From JAYZAP01 sp964645285 (GTDB taxonomy: Bacteria > Pseudomonadota > Alphaproteobacteria > JAAXGF01): DNA of 37,846 nt. A program made the position numbers and the translations under genes. Each line of letters begins with the position of its first letter. The first letter of the stretch is position 1. Shown piece by piece: positions 14,683 to 23,853 of this stretch. The notes below the pieces were generated by a model, which saw only the letters and a list, made by a program, of their open reading frames with translations, had not been told where the DNA came from and made no database searches. Where the stretch lies: the NCBI GenBank assembly GCA_964645285.1, contig CAZYDR010000025.1, positions 1 to 37,846 of the forward strand. The letters are read 5' to 3'.

Positions 14683-15198
14683 TCAAATCGGCGCTGAAGA
14701 GAAGATAGCCCTTTCCTGTCCCCGGTTATCGAGTCTGTCCTTCTGGTCAATGGCATTCTGGTAAGCGACGTTGATAACGTCGACAGCTTCGTGCCAGGCT
14801 TCGGCCTCGGCTTCGTCGCGTGCCTCGACCGCATCGAAACCACAGCGCTTGAGGAACAGAAACACGTCCCGAATAAGCGGCCCGACAGCGCGCAATTCAC
14901 CGGTAAAGCCATGGCGTCCACGCAGCAGCCGCCCGGTGGTGTAACCGCGCCCGTCGCCGATACCGGGAAACTCGATGGCGACCAGGCCCAGATAATCGAG
15001 GTCGGCGGCGATAGCCTCGGCGAGATCATCGGTCCGCAGTTGCACACCGACCAGTCCGTTCCGCCCACACAAGGCGTCGCGCTCCGCGAGCCAGCGCGTT
15101 AACGAGACAATGACCGGCGATGACACAGGGATCGCCTCGTCGTCGGCGATGAACACCCACGGGTCGGTGATGATCGCGCCATTCTTAATGATCGGCAT
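14683..15198 (-). CDS. DUF934 protein, assimilatory sulfite reduction accessory
   Basis: A 171-residue protein with the DUF934 pattern: MPIIKNGAIITDPW at the start, LVGVQLRTDD, LGLVAIEFPGIGDGRGYTTG near residue 72-95 and FLKRCGFDAVE near 118. Members occur almost only between the sulfite reductase gene and cysH and are thought to support electron supply or assembly of sulfite reductase; no reaction is proven. Its first 14 bases overlap the end of cysI, so the two are translationally coupled. Length is normal for the family. Confidence 0.9.
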   Translation of the reverse strand: MPIIKNGAIITDPWVFIADDEAIPVSSPVIVSLTRWLAERDALCGRNGLVGVQLRTDDLAEAIAADLDYLGLVAIEFPGIGDGRGYTTGRLLRGRHGFTGELRAVGPLIRDVFLFLKRCGFDAVEARDEAEAEAWHEAVDVINVAYQNAIDQKDRLDNRGQERAIFSSAPI

Positions 15199-16840
15199 AA
15201 AGCGCCTCCTTGAACGGATCGAGACCGACCCGCTTCACGGTGTCGATAAATTGCTCCGTGCCCGAACGGATCGCCAGATAAGTAGCGGTCAGGGTCTCAA
15301 CGACTTCAACCACCCGCTCATAGGGGAATGCCGGGCCGACGATGGTGCCGATGGACGGCGCTTCGTCGGCGCTGCCGCCGATGGTGATCTGATAAAATTC
15401 CTCACCCCGCTTATCGACGCCGAGAATGCCGATATGGCCCACATGATGATGGCCACAAGCATTGATGCAACCTGAAATTTTGAGCTTGAGCTCGCCGATA
15501 TTATGCTGGCGCTCAAGATCGGCGAAATGCCGGCTGATATCTTGGGCCAAGGGGGTCGAGCGGGCGGTGGCGAGGGCGCAGTAATCCATCCCCGGGCAAG
15601 CGATGATATCGCTGATCAGTCCGAGATTCGGCGCCGCCAGATCGTGCCGCCTGAGGGTCTGCCAGAGTTCGAAGAGATCGGCCTGGCGGACATGAGGTAA
15701 CACCAGGTTCTGTTCGTGGGTGACACGGATTTCGGAAAAGCTGAAGCGTTCGGCGAGAGCGGCGACAGCATCCATCTGCTCAGCCGTCGCGTCGCCCGGA
15801 ATCCCGCCCTCGGGTTTCAAGGTGATGTTGGCAATGGCGTAGCCGGGCCGCTTGTGGGACGCCACATTGGTGCGAACCCAATGGGTGAAGTCGCGATTTT
15901 CAAGGCGATGGCGGGCGAATTCACCATCGTCTCCGGCGAGGTTTTTAAAGGGCGGCGGCTTGAAGAACATGGCGATGCGCGCGTATTCCTCGGCCGGCAG
16001 TTCGATCGCACTATCGCGGACCTCTTGCCATTCAGCCTCGACCTGGCGGGCGAATTCCGCAGCGCCGGTCTCGTGCACCAGGATCTTGATGCGCGCCTTG
16101 TATTTATTGTCGCGCCGTCCCGCCTGGTTATAGACACGCAGGACCGCTTCCAGATAGGAGAGCAGGTGCCGCTCCGGCAGGAATTCACGCAGGGTGGTGC
16201 CAATCTTGGGTGTGCGGCCAAGGCCGCCGCCAACGATCACCTGATAGCCGATCTTGCCGGCGGCGTCGCGTTTGATGACGATGCCGATGTCGTGCACTCG
16301 AACCGCCGCGCGGTCGCGCGCAGTGCCGGTTACCGCGATCTTGAACTTGCGCGGCAGGAAGCTGAATTCCGGGTGCAGGGTCGACCACTGGCGAATAACC
16401 TCCGCGACGATGCGCGGGTCAGCGACCTCGTCCGCCGCCGCGCCGGCATATTGGTCGGCGGTCACATTGCGGATGCAATTGCCGCTGGTCTGCAGGGCGT
16501 GCATCTGCACCGTGGCCAGCTCGGCCAGAATATCCGGCATATCCTCCAGCTTGGGCCAGTTGTACTGGAGGTTCTGGCGGGTCGTGAAATGCCCATAGCC
16601 CTTGTCATAGACCCGGGCGATCTGCGCCAGTTTGCCCATCTGGTCCGAAGACAGCGTGCCGTAGGGAATAGCTACCCTCAGCATGTAGGCGTGGAGCTGG
16701 AGATAGAGGCCGTTCATCAGCCGTAATGGCTTGAACTCCTCCTCGCTCAGGGCGCCCGCCATGCGGCGTTGCACCTGGCCGCGGAACTGCTCGACCCGCT
16801 GGTCCACCAGCGACTGATCGATTGCGTCATAGAGATACAT
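15185..16840 (-). CDS. cysI: Sulfite/nitrite reductase hemoprotein subunit
   Basis: A 551-residue siroheme and [4Fe-4S] enzyme that reduces sulfite to sulfide in cysteine synthesis. It has two ferredoxin-like halves: the N-terminal one carries GHFTTRQNLQYNW (83-95) and TSGNCIRNVT (118-127), which bind siroheme, and the C-terminal one the cluster cysteines Cys415 and Cys421 (CPGMDYC) and Cys458 and Cys462 (SGCINAC), whose last Cys bridges to siroheme. Nitrite reductases share this layout, but neighbours DUF934, DUF2849 and cysH point to sulfite. No cysJ flavoprotein or cysG siroheme gene is present in the window. It starts 28 bases after the DUF2849 stop. Confidence 0.93.
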   Translation of the reverse strand: MYLYDAIDQSLVDQRVEQFRGQVQRRMAGALSEEEFKPLRLMNGLYLQLHAYMLRVAIPYGTLSSDQMGKLAQIARVYDKGYGHFTTRQNLQYNWPKLEDMPDILAELATVQMHALQTSGNCIRNVTADQYAGAAADEVADPRIVAEVIRQWSTLHPEFSFLPRKFKIAVTGTARDRAAVRVHDIGIVIKRDAAGKIGYQVIVGGGLGRTPKIGTTLREFLPERHLLSYLEAVLRVYNQAGRRDNKYKARIKILVHETGAAEFARQVEAEWQEVRDSAIELPAEEYARIAMFFKPPPFKNLAGDDGEFARHRLENRDFTHWVRTNVASHKRPGYAIANITLKPEGGIPGDATAEQMDAVAALAERFSFSEIRVTHEQNLVLPHVRQADLFELWQTLRRHDLAAPNLGLISDIIACPGMDYCALATARSTPLAQDISRHFADLERQHNIGELKLKISGCINACGHHHVGHIGILGVDKRGEEFYQITIGGSADEAPSIGTIVGPAFPYERVVEVVETLTATYLAIRSGTEQFIDTVKRVGLDPFKEALYADH

Positions 16841-16868
16841 CGGCCTGCTTTCGTCCTTGCTCGCCGGC

Positions 16869-17156
16869 CTAGCCCGCCGCCTGTTTACCGATATCTAGAC
16901 GAACCGTCGGTCCCAGGGCACGGATCAGTTCACGGTTGCGGGTTGGCCGGCGCTCGCCGTCCACATCGATGAGGTAGGGATCAACGATAATGCTCGCCGC
17001 CGCCGCGACCGACGCCACGTCCAGGGCGGCTTCGCCTTGCGCCTCGCCGTCGACGAGTCGCGCCTGGACGATACCCTCGGCCCAGTCACCACAGGCCGTC
17101 AGATAGACGACGATGCCATCGCCCAGCCGGTTTGCCGAAATTACCTGAGTGGTCAT
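16869..17156 (-). CDS. DUF2849 protein of the cys operon
   Basis: A 95-residue protein beginning MTTQVISANRLGDGIVVYLT and continuing with DPYLIDVDGERRPTRNRELIRALGPTVRLD near the C-terminus, the DUF2849 signature. The family is found in alphaproteobacteria directly before cysI, usually after a siroheme synthase gene; its role is unknown. The second ATG (17156) is chosen over 17162 because AGGGAA is correctly spaced only for it. It is the first gene of the cys operon and is divergent from the Lrp gene. Confidence 0.85.
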   Translation of the reverse strand: MTTQVISANRLGDGIVVYLTACGDWAEGIVQARLVDGEAQGEAALDVASVAAAASIIVDPYLIDVDGERRPTRNRELIRALGPTVRLDIGKQAAG

Positions 17157-17250
17157 GCTCATTTCCCTGATGTGCCGCGTTCCGCCGACAGCGCTTCAAT
17201 ATCATCAGGTAGACAGATTCATCAAATTTTGCAATATGGATAGAATAATA

Positions 17251-17265
17251 AGAACAATACGTTCT
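17251..17265. promoter_or_regulatory. Palindrome between the cys operon and lrp
   Basis: AGAAC-AATAC-GTTCT is a perfect 5+5 inverted repeat, extended by flanking TA-rich bases, in the middle of the AT-rich 17157-17315 gap. Its place between a regulator gene and a divergent operon fits an operator for the Lrp-type protein. Binding is inferred. Confidence 0.5.
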
Positions 17266-17315
17266 AATTATCTTCCTATTGAAGCATTTTCATCCGAAAT
17301 TTGGAGATTACGTGA

Positions 17316-17765
17316 ATGAACGACATGGACCGCCGGATACTGCGGCTGCTACAATTGGACAGCAGTCTTTCAGCTTCCGATGTGGCGCGGCAGGTTGGCC
17401 TGTCGGCGTCGCCATGCTGGAAGCGGATCAACCGCATGCAGACCGAGGGAATCATCAAGAAAAGGATCGCCGTCCTCGACGCCGATCGTCTCGGTTTTGG
17501 ATTGACCGTGTTCGTCAGCATCAAGACCGGCGAACATTCGAGTCCGTGGCTGGAGGAATTCTCCGACACCATAACCGCCATGCCGGAAGTCATGGAATTT
17601 CACCGCATGGCCGGCGAGGTCGATTACATGCTCAAGGTCGTGGTCCAGGACATGAAGGTGTTCGACGAATTCTACAAACGGCTTATCGACATGACGGCGT
17701 TAAGCGATGTCACTTCGCGCTTTTCCATGGAGACCATCAAGGACATGACGCCGTTGCCAATCTAG
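17316..17765 (+). CDS. Lrp/AsnC family transcriptional regulator
   Basis: A 149-residue regulator with an N-terminal winged helix-turn-helix (about 4-55: MDRRILRLLQLDSSLSASDV, LSASPCWKRINRMQTEGII) and a C-terminal RAM domain (about 65-145) that binds amino acids and makes octamers. The start has GGAG nine bases upstream. It is divergent from the cys operon, so control of cysteine or sulfur assimilation in response to an amino acid is likely. Its stop and that of the convergent xdhL gene share the four bases CTAG at 17762-17765. Confidence 0.92.
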   Translation: MNDMDRRILRLLQLDSSLSASDVARQVGLSASPCWKRINRMQTEGIIKKRIAVLDADRLGFGLTVFVSIKTGEHSSPWLEEFSDTITAMPEVMEFHRMAGEVDYMLKVVVQDMKVFDEFYKRLIDMTALSDVTSRFSMETIKDMTPLPI

Positions 17766-20083
17766 GTTTTGGCTTCCTTGAGCGCGTTCACCACCCGCTC
17801 GGCGGTGATCGGCAGTTCGAAGATGCGCACGCCGATGGCGTCGGTCACCGCGTTGGAAATCGCCGGCGCGATGGGCGCGAAAGACGGCTCCCCGATGCCC
17901 TTTGCGCCGAACGGACCGACACCGCTGCGCGATTCCAAAATGATCGACTTGATCTCCGGCATGTCCTCGGGAGTCGGGATCAGATACTCGCTGAGTGACG
18001 GCGTCACCACCTTGCCATCGACCATGAGCATATCCTCGGTCAGGGCATAGCCCTGGCCCATAAGGATGCCGCCTTCGACCTGACCATCCACCGCCGCCGA
18101 ATTGATTGCCTGGCCGACATCGTGGGCGCCGACCGATTTGAGCACGGTGATCTCGCCGGTTTCCGTATCGACCGCCAGCTCGATCGCCTGGGCGCCATAG
18201 GTGAAGTCGGGAAAGACCCGGCCCTCACCGGTCTCCGGGTCCATGAGGCCGGTGAACGGCGCCCGGAAGATAGCCAGCTCGGAGCGGTGGATGCCCTCGG
18301 CGGCACACAACGCCGATAACTCGGACAGGGCTATGGCGCGATCCGGCTCGGCCGCCACGAAGACCTGGTTGTCCGCCATATCGAGGTCCTCGGCATCGCC
18401 TCCGAGGTGTTCGGCGGCGCGGGCCAGGAGACGCCCGCGGACGACCTCCGCCGCCTGCTTGACGGCGTTGCCCGACATGTAGAGCTGACGGCTCGCCGTC
18501 GAGGTGCCGCTGAGCGGATTTATCGCGCTATCGCCGATATGAGCGATGATCTCGCCCATGGGCACGCCGAGCACCTCGCCGACGATCTGACAGACCGCCG
18601 ACATCTGCCCCGATCCGATGTCGGGAACCGCGGTGCGTACCACCACGGTACCATCGACCTCGACGCCGACCCAGGCTTCCGAGGTGTCGTGGAACCAGGT
18701 GATGCGGCCATAGGATTGCTGATAACAGGCGACGCCGCGGCCGATCTTGACCGGGCCGTTATCCGGCGTGCATTCACCAAGAGCTTCCCAGGCCTGGGTC
18801 ATGCAGTCATCGGACCACACGGCGCTTTCGATAACCTGTTGCGTGGCATTGGTGTCGCCGGTTTTGACGAAATTGCGACGCCGCAGCTCAAGCCGGTCAA
18901 TACCGAGTTCCTTGGCGATCTCATCCATCTGGGATTCGTGGGCGAAACACGACTGGGTGGTGCCAAACCCGCGGAACGCGTCGGTGCCGATATGGTTGGT
19001 CGCCACGCCGTAGGAATCGATTTTGATGTTGTCGGTGCGGTACGGCCCCGACGTGGCGATGGTGCCGTAGAGAATGACGTAGGGGCTGAGCTGGGGATAG
19101 GCTCCGGTGTCGGCCACCAGCTTGACCTGCTGGGCGGTGATCAGCCCATCCTTGGTGACCCCGGTGCGATAGGTCAAGGTGAAGGGGTGGCGCTTGCCGT
19201 GGGCAAGAAACGACTCCTCGCGGGTGAAACACAATCGTACCGGCTTGCGGGTCGCCTGGGCCAGCAGCGCCAGGAACATCTCGACAGTCAGGTTCTCCTT
19301 GCCGCCGAACCCGCCGCCCGTGAACATGGCTTTGATACGCACCCGGTTATGGGGAATGCCCAGGGCGTCGGCGACCACGCGGAAATGCTCGACCACCTGG
19401 CTCGACATCAGAATATTGATGACCTCAGCCTCGTCGACCCAGGCGACGCCGACCTCGGGCTCGAGGAAGGCGTGCTCCTGCAACTGGGTCTGGAAGGTGT
19501 TCTCGACAATAACGTCGGCCTCGGCGAAACCCTTCTCCACATCGCCTTTGCGGATCTTGTAGCGCGATACGATGTTGTCTGCCTTCTGGACCTTGGGCGC
19601 ATCCGGCTTCATGGCTTCGTGGGCGTCGTAGACTCCGGGCAAGTCCTCGTAGTCGACCTCGATAAGATCAAGCGCGGCCTGGGCGATTTCCGGGGTCTCG
19701 GCGGCCAGTAACGCCACCGGCTCGCCGTGATAGCGCACCCGGTCCTTGACCAGAATGGGCTGGGCGGTGTTGAGGTCGCGATTGCCGGTCTGACCGGGAA
19801 TATCGGTCTGTAACAGCTTGGTCGGCAGGTCGTCGGCGGTCAGCACACAGCGCACTCCGGGCAGTGCCCGTGCCTTGTCGACGTCCAAACGGACGACCCG
19901 GGCGCTCGATCTGGTCGAGCGCAGCATGGCGCCGTGAAGCATGCCGGCCATGACCACGTCGCCGGCGTAGGTCGTGGTGCCATAAACCTTGCCCGGCGCA
20001 TCGGGGCGCGGCAGCGGCTTGCCGATCTGGCGAAAGGCCGGAATATTGGATTCCGCTGTGGTCGGAGACTGAACGTCAGTCAT
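17762..20083 (-). CDS. Xanthine dehydrogenase family molybdenum-binding subunit
   Basis: A 773-residue large subunit of a three-part molybdenum hydroxylase that hydroxylates N-heterocycles or aldehydes with water. GGGFGGKE near residue 255 and AFRGFGTTQ near 360 bind the pyranopterin cofactor, and GPFGAKGIGEP near 735 has the catalytic glutamate. AFRGFG is the xanthine/nicotinate type and differs from the AYRCSFR loop of aerobic CO dehydrogenase. It begins with IGKPLPRPDAPGKVYGTTTY, typical of the family. The ATG overlaps the stop of the 2Fe-2S gene by four bases. It shares an operon with an SDR and a HyuAB pair, suggesting an N-heterocycle or cyclic ureide substrate. Confidence 0.93.
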   Translation of the reverse strand: MTDVQSPTTAESNIPAFRQIGKPLPRPDAPGKVYGTTTYAGDVVMAGMLHGAMLRSTRSSARVVRLDVDKARALPGVRCVLTADDLPTKLLQTDIPGQTGNRDLNTAQPILVKDRVRYHGEPVALLAAETPEIAQAALDLIEVDYEDLPGVYDAHEAMKPDAPKVQKADNIVSRYKIRKGDVEKGFAEADVIVENTFQTQLQEHAFLEPEVGVAWVDEAEVINILMSSQVVEHFRVVADALGIPHNRVRIKAMFTGGGFGGKENLTVEMFLALLAQATRKPVRLCFTREESFLAHGKRHPFTLTYRTGVTKDGLITAQQVKLVADTGAYPQLSPYVILYGTIATSGPYRTDNIKIDSYGVATNHIGTDAFRGFGTTQSCFAHESQMDEIAKELGIDRLELRRRNFVKTGDTNATQQVIESAVWSDDCMTQAWEALGECTPDNGPVKIGRGVACYQQSYGRITWFHDTSEAWVGVEVDGTVVVRTAVPDIGSGQMSAVCQIVGEVLGVPMGEIIAHIGDSAINPLSGTSTASRQLYMSGNAVKQAAEVVRGRLLARAAEHLGGDAEDLDMADNQVFVAAEPDRAIALSELSALCAAEGIHRSELAIFRAPFTGLMDPETGEGRVFPDFTYGAQAIELAVDTETGEITVLKSVGAHDVGQAINSAAVDGQVEGGILMGQGYALTEDMLMVDGKVVTPSLSEYLIPTPEDMPEIKSIILESRSGVGPFGAKGIGEPSFAPIAPAISNAVTDAIGVRIFELPITAERVVNALKEAKT

Positions 20084-20568
20084 GACCCACCTCCCGTCTC
20101 GCGCAAGGCATCGGCCGCCTGGTGCACCGCTGTGAAAATGCGGGTGTAGCCGGTGCAGCGACAGAGATTGCCGCTGAGACCGGCCTTTATTTCTCCATCA
20201 TTGGGGTCGGGGTTGGCGTCGAGCAGGGCCTTGGTGGCGACCACCATGCCCGGCGTGCAGTACCCGCATTGCACAGCGCCGGCGCCAACGAAGGCGTCTT
20301 GAATGGCATGAGGGTTGTTAGCGCCGCCTATACCGGCCACGGTGGTTACCGTCCGGCCCTCGGCCTGCCAAAACAACGTCAGACAGCTATCGATCGCCTT
20401 GCCGTCGAGCAATATGGCGCAAGCGCCGCAGTCGCCCTTTTCGCAGCCGCTTTTGACATCCACGTAACCGAGTTCACGCAAGCCATCGAGCAGGGTGCGG
20501 TTGGCGGGCGCCGAGAGCCGGCGCGCTTCGCCATTGATGGTGAGGGTAATGGTTTTTTCCTGGGCCAT
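20080..20568 (-). CDS. Molybdenum hydroxylase 2Fe-2S subunit
   Basis: A 162-residue small subunit with both [2Fe-2S] sites: Cys42, Cys47, Cys50 and Cys62 in the plant-ferredoxin-like N-terminal domain (GCEKGDCGACAILLDG), and Cys101, Cys104, Cys136 and Cys138 in the helical C-terminal domain (QCGYCTPGM, LCRCTGY). It passes electrons from the molybdenum site to the FAD subunit. The start MAQEKTITLTI at 20568 with GGAGA upstream replaces the longer frame at 20586. Overlaps the large-subunit gene by four bases. Confidence 0.94.
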   Translation of the reverse strand: MAQEKTITLTINGEARRLSAPANRTLLDGLRELGYVDVKSGCEKGDCGACAILLDGKAIDSCLTLFWQAEGRTVTTVAGIGGANNPHAIQDAFVGAGAVQCGYCTPGMVVATKALLDANPDPNDGEIKAGLSGNLCRCTGYTRIFTAVHQAADALRETGGGS

Positions 20569-20582
20569 GATCAGTCTCCGGC

Positions 20583-21440
20583 TCAATGAATGGCATCGGA
20601 CGCCTGCGCCACCAGACGCCGGGTCACGACGTTGACAACGTGGCGCCGATAGTCGGCAGTGGCGCGGATATCATCGATGGGCGAACAGGCATCGACCGCC
20701 TGACGGGCCGCCTCTTCGATGACCGCGGGGGTCAGGGCCTCACCCTCCAGCACCGCTTCCGCCGCGGTAGCGCGAAGCACCACGGGCGCCACCGCGCCCA
20801 ACGCAATGCGGGCCCGGGTGCAGGCGCTGTTCTTGGCCGACAGCGATACCGCCACGCCAACCACGGTGATGGCGTCGCCCTTGCGCAGGCCGAGCTTTTG
20901 GAAAAGGCTTACGGAGCCGGCGGGCAGCACCGGCCAGCGCAGCGCGGTAACAATTTCGTCGGGCCGGCAGGCGGTCTGGCGCAGGCCCTCGAAGAAATCA
21001 GCCAGAGCCACGGTACGGCTTCTTTGAGCGCTCTCCAGCACAACCTCCGCATCGAGGGCCAAAAGCGACGGCGCCAGATCGGCGGCGGGCGAGGCGAAAC
21101 AGATATTGCCGGCGACCGTAGCAACGTTGCGCACCATGGCGCCGCCGAACAGCTTCGCCGCATCTCGCAGCACCGGCGCATCCTCGGCGATGATCGGATC
21201 AAGCAACAGATCGGCTACAGTAACGCCGGCGCCGATCGTGATGTGACCATCGCCGCGCGAAATAATCTGAAGTTCGGCCAAACCGCCGAGGTTCACCAGG
21301 GTCCTCGGCCCGGCGCGCCGGGCCCGCATATCAACCAGCAGATTGGTGCCGCCGGCAAGCGGCACGGCGTCATCGGCGGCCACCGCTTCAAGGGCGCCGG
21401 CCAACGTGTCCGGTATGACAAGATTGAATTCCGGTAGCAT
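20583..21440 (-). CDS. Molybdenum hydroxylase FAD-binding subunit
   Basis: A 285-residue medium subunit of the xanthine dehydrogenase/CO dehydrogenase type. LAGGTNLLVDMRA near residues 28-40 and the NVATVAGNICFASPAADL segment near 107-124 form the FAD site, and TIGAGVTVADLL lies between. The C-terminal CO-dehydrogenase-flavoprotein domain ends in DYRRHVVNVVTRRLV. Start ATG has GGGAGAGAAATC upstream. It ends 14 bases before the 2Fe-2S gene, making the usual medium-small-large order. Confidence 0.93.
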   Translation of the reverse strand: MLPEFNLVIPDTLAGALEAVAADDAVPLAGGTNLLVDMRARRAGPRTLVNLGGLAELQIISRGDGHITIGAGVTVADLLLDPIIAEDAPVLRDAAKLFGGAMVRNVATVAGNICFASPAADLAPSLLALDAEVVLESAQRSRTVALADFFEGLRQTACRPDEIVTALRWPVLPAGSVSLFQKLGLRKGDAITVVGVAVSLSAKNSACTRARIALGAVAPVVLRATAAEAVLEGEALTPAVIEEAARQAVDACSPIDDIRATADYRRHVVNVVTRRLVAQASDAIH

Positions 21441-21457
21441 GATTTCTCTCCCAATTC

Positions 21458-22240
21458 CTAAACGTTCCAGCCGCCGTCGATGATGATTTCCTGGCCGCTG
21501 ATGTTGCGGCCTTCATCGGAGGCCAGGAACAACACCGCGTTGGCGATGTCCTCGGGCATGGTAACCCGCTTGAGCGCCATGTCCTGGACGTACTCGTCGT
21601 AGACCTGCTCGTAGGTCCAGCCCCGCACCCGCGCTTTCTCGTGGCACAGTTTGTCCATGCGCGGGGTGTGGACGATGCCGGGGCAGACCACGTTGACGGC
21701 GATGCCGTACTCACCAGCGTCTAGCGCCGCCGTCTTGGTCAGGCCGCGCACGCCCCATTTTGACGACGAATAGGCAGCGCGGTACTTGTAGCCGCGTATG
21801 CCCGATGAGCCGCCGATGTTGATGATACGGCCGGCGCGCTGCTCGATCATGGTCGGCATGACGTGCTTGAGCGGCAGGAAGGTGCCGCGAATGTTCGATG
21901 AGATAACGTAGTCGAAGTCATCGTCCTCGAGTTCCCATACCGGTGTCTCGATGGGTCCGGTTACGCCGGCGACGTTGACCAACACGTCAATGCGCCCGTC
22001 GAACATCTCCAACGCCTTGGCGACCATGGCCTTGACGTCGTCCTCGTTGGTCACGTCGGTGCTGATGGTCTCGGCCCGGCGGCCCATGTCGCGAACTTTT
22101 GCGGCGACCGCCTCAAGCGGCGGCATGTCGCGGGCCGTGAGCAACAGATCGGCGCCCTCGCGGGCCATGGCCAGACTGATCGCCTCGCCCATACCCTTGG
22201 CGCCGCCGGTGACGATGGCCTTGGTGTTTTCCAGTCGCAT
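21458..22240 (-). CDS. Short-chain dehydrogenase/reductase
   Basis: A 260-residue classical SDR. The cofactor loop TGGAKGMGEAI is at residues 11-21, NVAGV near 90, and the catalytic YSSSK (Tyr and Lys) near 157-161, followed by PGIVHTPRM, a common SDR segment. These enzymes oxidise or reduce an alcohol/ketone with NAD(P). A strong AGGGAGGAG site precedes the ATG. It lies between hyuB and the molybdenum hydroxylase genes with short gaps, so it probably acts on an intermediate of the same pathway. Confidence 0.93.
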   Translation of the reverse strand: MRLENTKAIVTGGAKGMGEAISLAMAREGADLLLTARDMPPLEAVAAKVRDMGRRAETISTDVTNEDDVKAMVAKALEMFDGRIDVLVNVAGVTGPIETPVWELEDDDFDYVISSNIRGTFLPLKHVMPTMIEQRAGRIINIGGSSGIRGYKYRAAYSSSKWGVRGLTKTAALDAGEYGIAVNVVCPGIVHTPRMDKLCHEKARVRGWTYEQVYDEYVQDMALKRVTMPEDIANAVLFLASDEGRNISGQEIIIDGGWNV

Positions 22241-22254
22241 GATGTCGCTCCTCC

Positions 22255-23853
22255 CTAGTTGTCGCCGCCGCCGGGCGGGCCGTAACCGCCGCCGCCACAG
22301 CTTTCGAGAATGATTCTGTCGTCGCGTACCAGGCGCACATGAGTCTTGCCGCTAAGTTCTTCGCTCTCACCATTGGCCCGTATCAGGGTGACGCGGAACG
22401 GCTGTCCGGCCTCGCCGCTCTGTAGTCCATAGGGCGGTACTACCCGGCGTTCGAACATAGTGGTCAGGCCGACGTCGTCGCCGGTAATGCGGTATTCGCG
22501 CAGCATTCCGTCGCCGCCACGATGGGCACCATCGCCACCGGAACCCCGGCGCAGCGCATGACGCTCGACGCAAAGCGGATACTCGGTCTCGACGACCTCG
22601 GCCGGGGTATTCATGACGTTGGACATGTGAACCCGCACCACCGGCATGCCATCGCGGTCGATACGCGCACCCTCGCCGCCGCCGTGAGTCTCGTAGAACG
22701 TCGTCCAGCGCCCGTCGCGGGGATGGCGGCCACTGAACAGCAGCAACCCCGACGTGGTCGGCCCGCCTGCCGTCAGGCGTTCGGGGATGACGGCTTCGAG
22801 GGCCAGGAAGATGGTGTCGGCAATGCGCTGGGTGGTCTCGTGGTTGCCGCCGACCACCGGGCACTCCACGGGTGGGTCGAGCAGCGAGCCCGGCCGGGTG
22901 ATGATAGTCAGCGGGCGGTAACAGCCGGCGTTGGGTTGAATTTCGGGACCGACCGCCTTGATGGCGTAGAACACCGATGCCGCGGTGGAAAACCGGGTGG
23001 TATTGAGCGGCCCCGGCACCGCGTCGTCGGTGTCGGTGAAATCAAACGTCGCCTCGTCGCCTTTGATGGTCAGGCGCACCCGGACCGAGGCCGGCGGGCC
23101 ACCGGCGCCGTCGTCGTCGAGGCGATCATGGCCTTCATAGACACCATCGGGAATGGCCTCGAGGGCGGCGCGCATCTGGGCTTCCGACTGATCGTGGAGT
23201 GCCGCGATACAGGCCTGTACCGTGTCGCCGCCATGACGGCCGATCAACTCCACAAGGCGCTGGTCGGCGGTGCGGGTCGCCGCCATCTGGGCCAATATGT
23301 CCCCTTCGCGCTCGGGCGCGCCGCGCAGATTGGCGAGGATGACGTCGAGCTTCTCGCGGTCGGTGCCCTCGGCGGTGAACACCCGGAGCGGCGGTATGCG
23401 CAGGCCCTCCTGCCAGGCGTCGGTGGCGTCGGGCACATAGCTACCCGGCCGGGCGCCGCCGATGTCGGCCCAGTGGGCAAGACTGACAGCGAAGACCTCA
23501 AGGCGGCCATCAGCATAGACCGGGCGGATTGCCTTGACGTCGGGCAGATGGTTGCCGCCGACCTCGGGCAGGTTGAGGAACCACACGTCGCCTGGCGCCA
23601 GGCTTTCCGCCGGTACGCGCTTGAGGAACTCCTTCACGGTTGCCGCCATGACCCCCATGTGGACCGGGATATCGCGGCCCTGGGCAATCAGTTCGCCAGT
23701 AGCGCTGGTCAGCGCCGATGACAGATCACCGGCCTCGCGCAGCAAAGGCGAGCGCGCTGAGCGCATGACCACCACGGACATTTCCTCGGCGATGGCGGTC
23801 AGGGCGTTACGCACCACCTCGACGGTGAAGGGATCAACGGTGTTCGTGGTCAT
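22255..23853 (-). CDS. hyuB: Hydantoinase B/oxoprolinase family protein
   Basis: A 532-residue HyuB-type subunit. It starts VDPFTVEVVRNALTAIAEEM, typical of the family, with GDVWFLNLPEVGGNHLPDVKAI (about 98-118; the two histidine/aspartate residues here are conserved) and YETHGGGEGARIDRDGMP later. With HyuA it forms an ATP-dependent enzyme that opens five-membered cyclic amides such as N-methylhydantoin, 5-oxoproline or related lactams; acetone carboxylase-type carboxylation is a relative. The gene's start overlaps the hyuA stop by four bases, so the subunits are made together. The glycine-rich C-terminus (SCGGGGYGPPGGGDN) is normal for this group. Confidence 0.92.
   Translation of the reverse strand: MTTNTVDPFTVEVVRNALTAIAEEMSVVVMRSARSPLLREAGDLSSALTSATGELIAQGRDIPVHMGVMAATVKEFLKRVPAESLAPGDVWFLNLPEVGGNHLPDVKAIRPVYADGRLEVFAVSLAHWADIGGARPGSYVPDATDAWQEGLRIPPLRVFTAEGTDREKLDVILANLRGAPEREGDILAQMAATRTADQRLVELIGRHGGDTVQACIAALHDQSEAQMRAALEAIPDGVYEGHDRLDDDGAGGPPASVRVRLTIKGDEATFDFTDTDDAVPGPLNTTRFSTAASVFYAIKAVGPEIQPNAGCYRPLTIITRPGSLLDPPVECPVVGGNHETTQRIADTIFLALEAVIPERLTAGGPTTSGLLLFSGRHPRDGRWTTFYETHGGGEGARIDRDGMPVVRVHMSNVMNTPAEVVETEYPLCVERHALRRGSGGDGAHRGGDGMLREYRITGDDVGLTTMFERRVVPPYGLQSGEAGQPFRVTLIRANGESEELSGKTHVRLVRDDRIILESCGGGGYGPPGGGDN

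Noticed and set aside
18407..19711. 434-residue plus-strand frame opposite xdhL
   Set aside because: Antisense shadow; the minus-strand molybdenum hydroxylase has all its motifs.
22522..23721. 399-residue plus-strand frame opposite hyuB
   Set aside because: Antisense shadow with no recognisable motifs or start signal.
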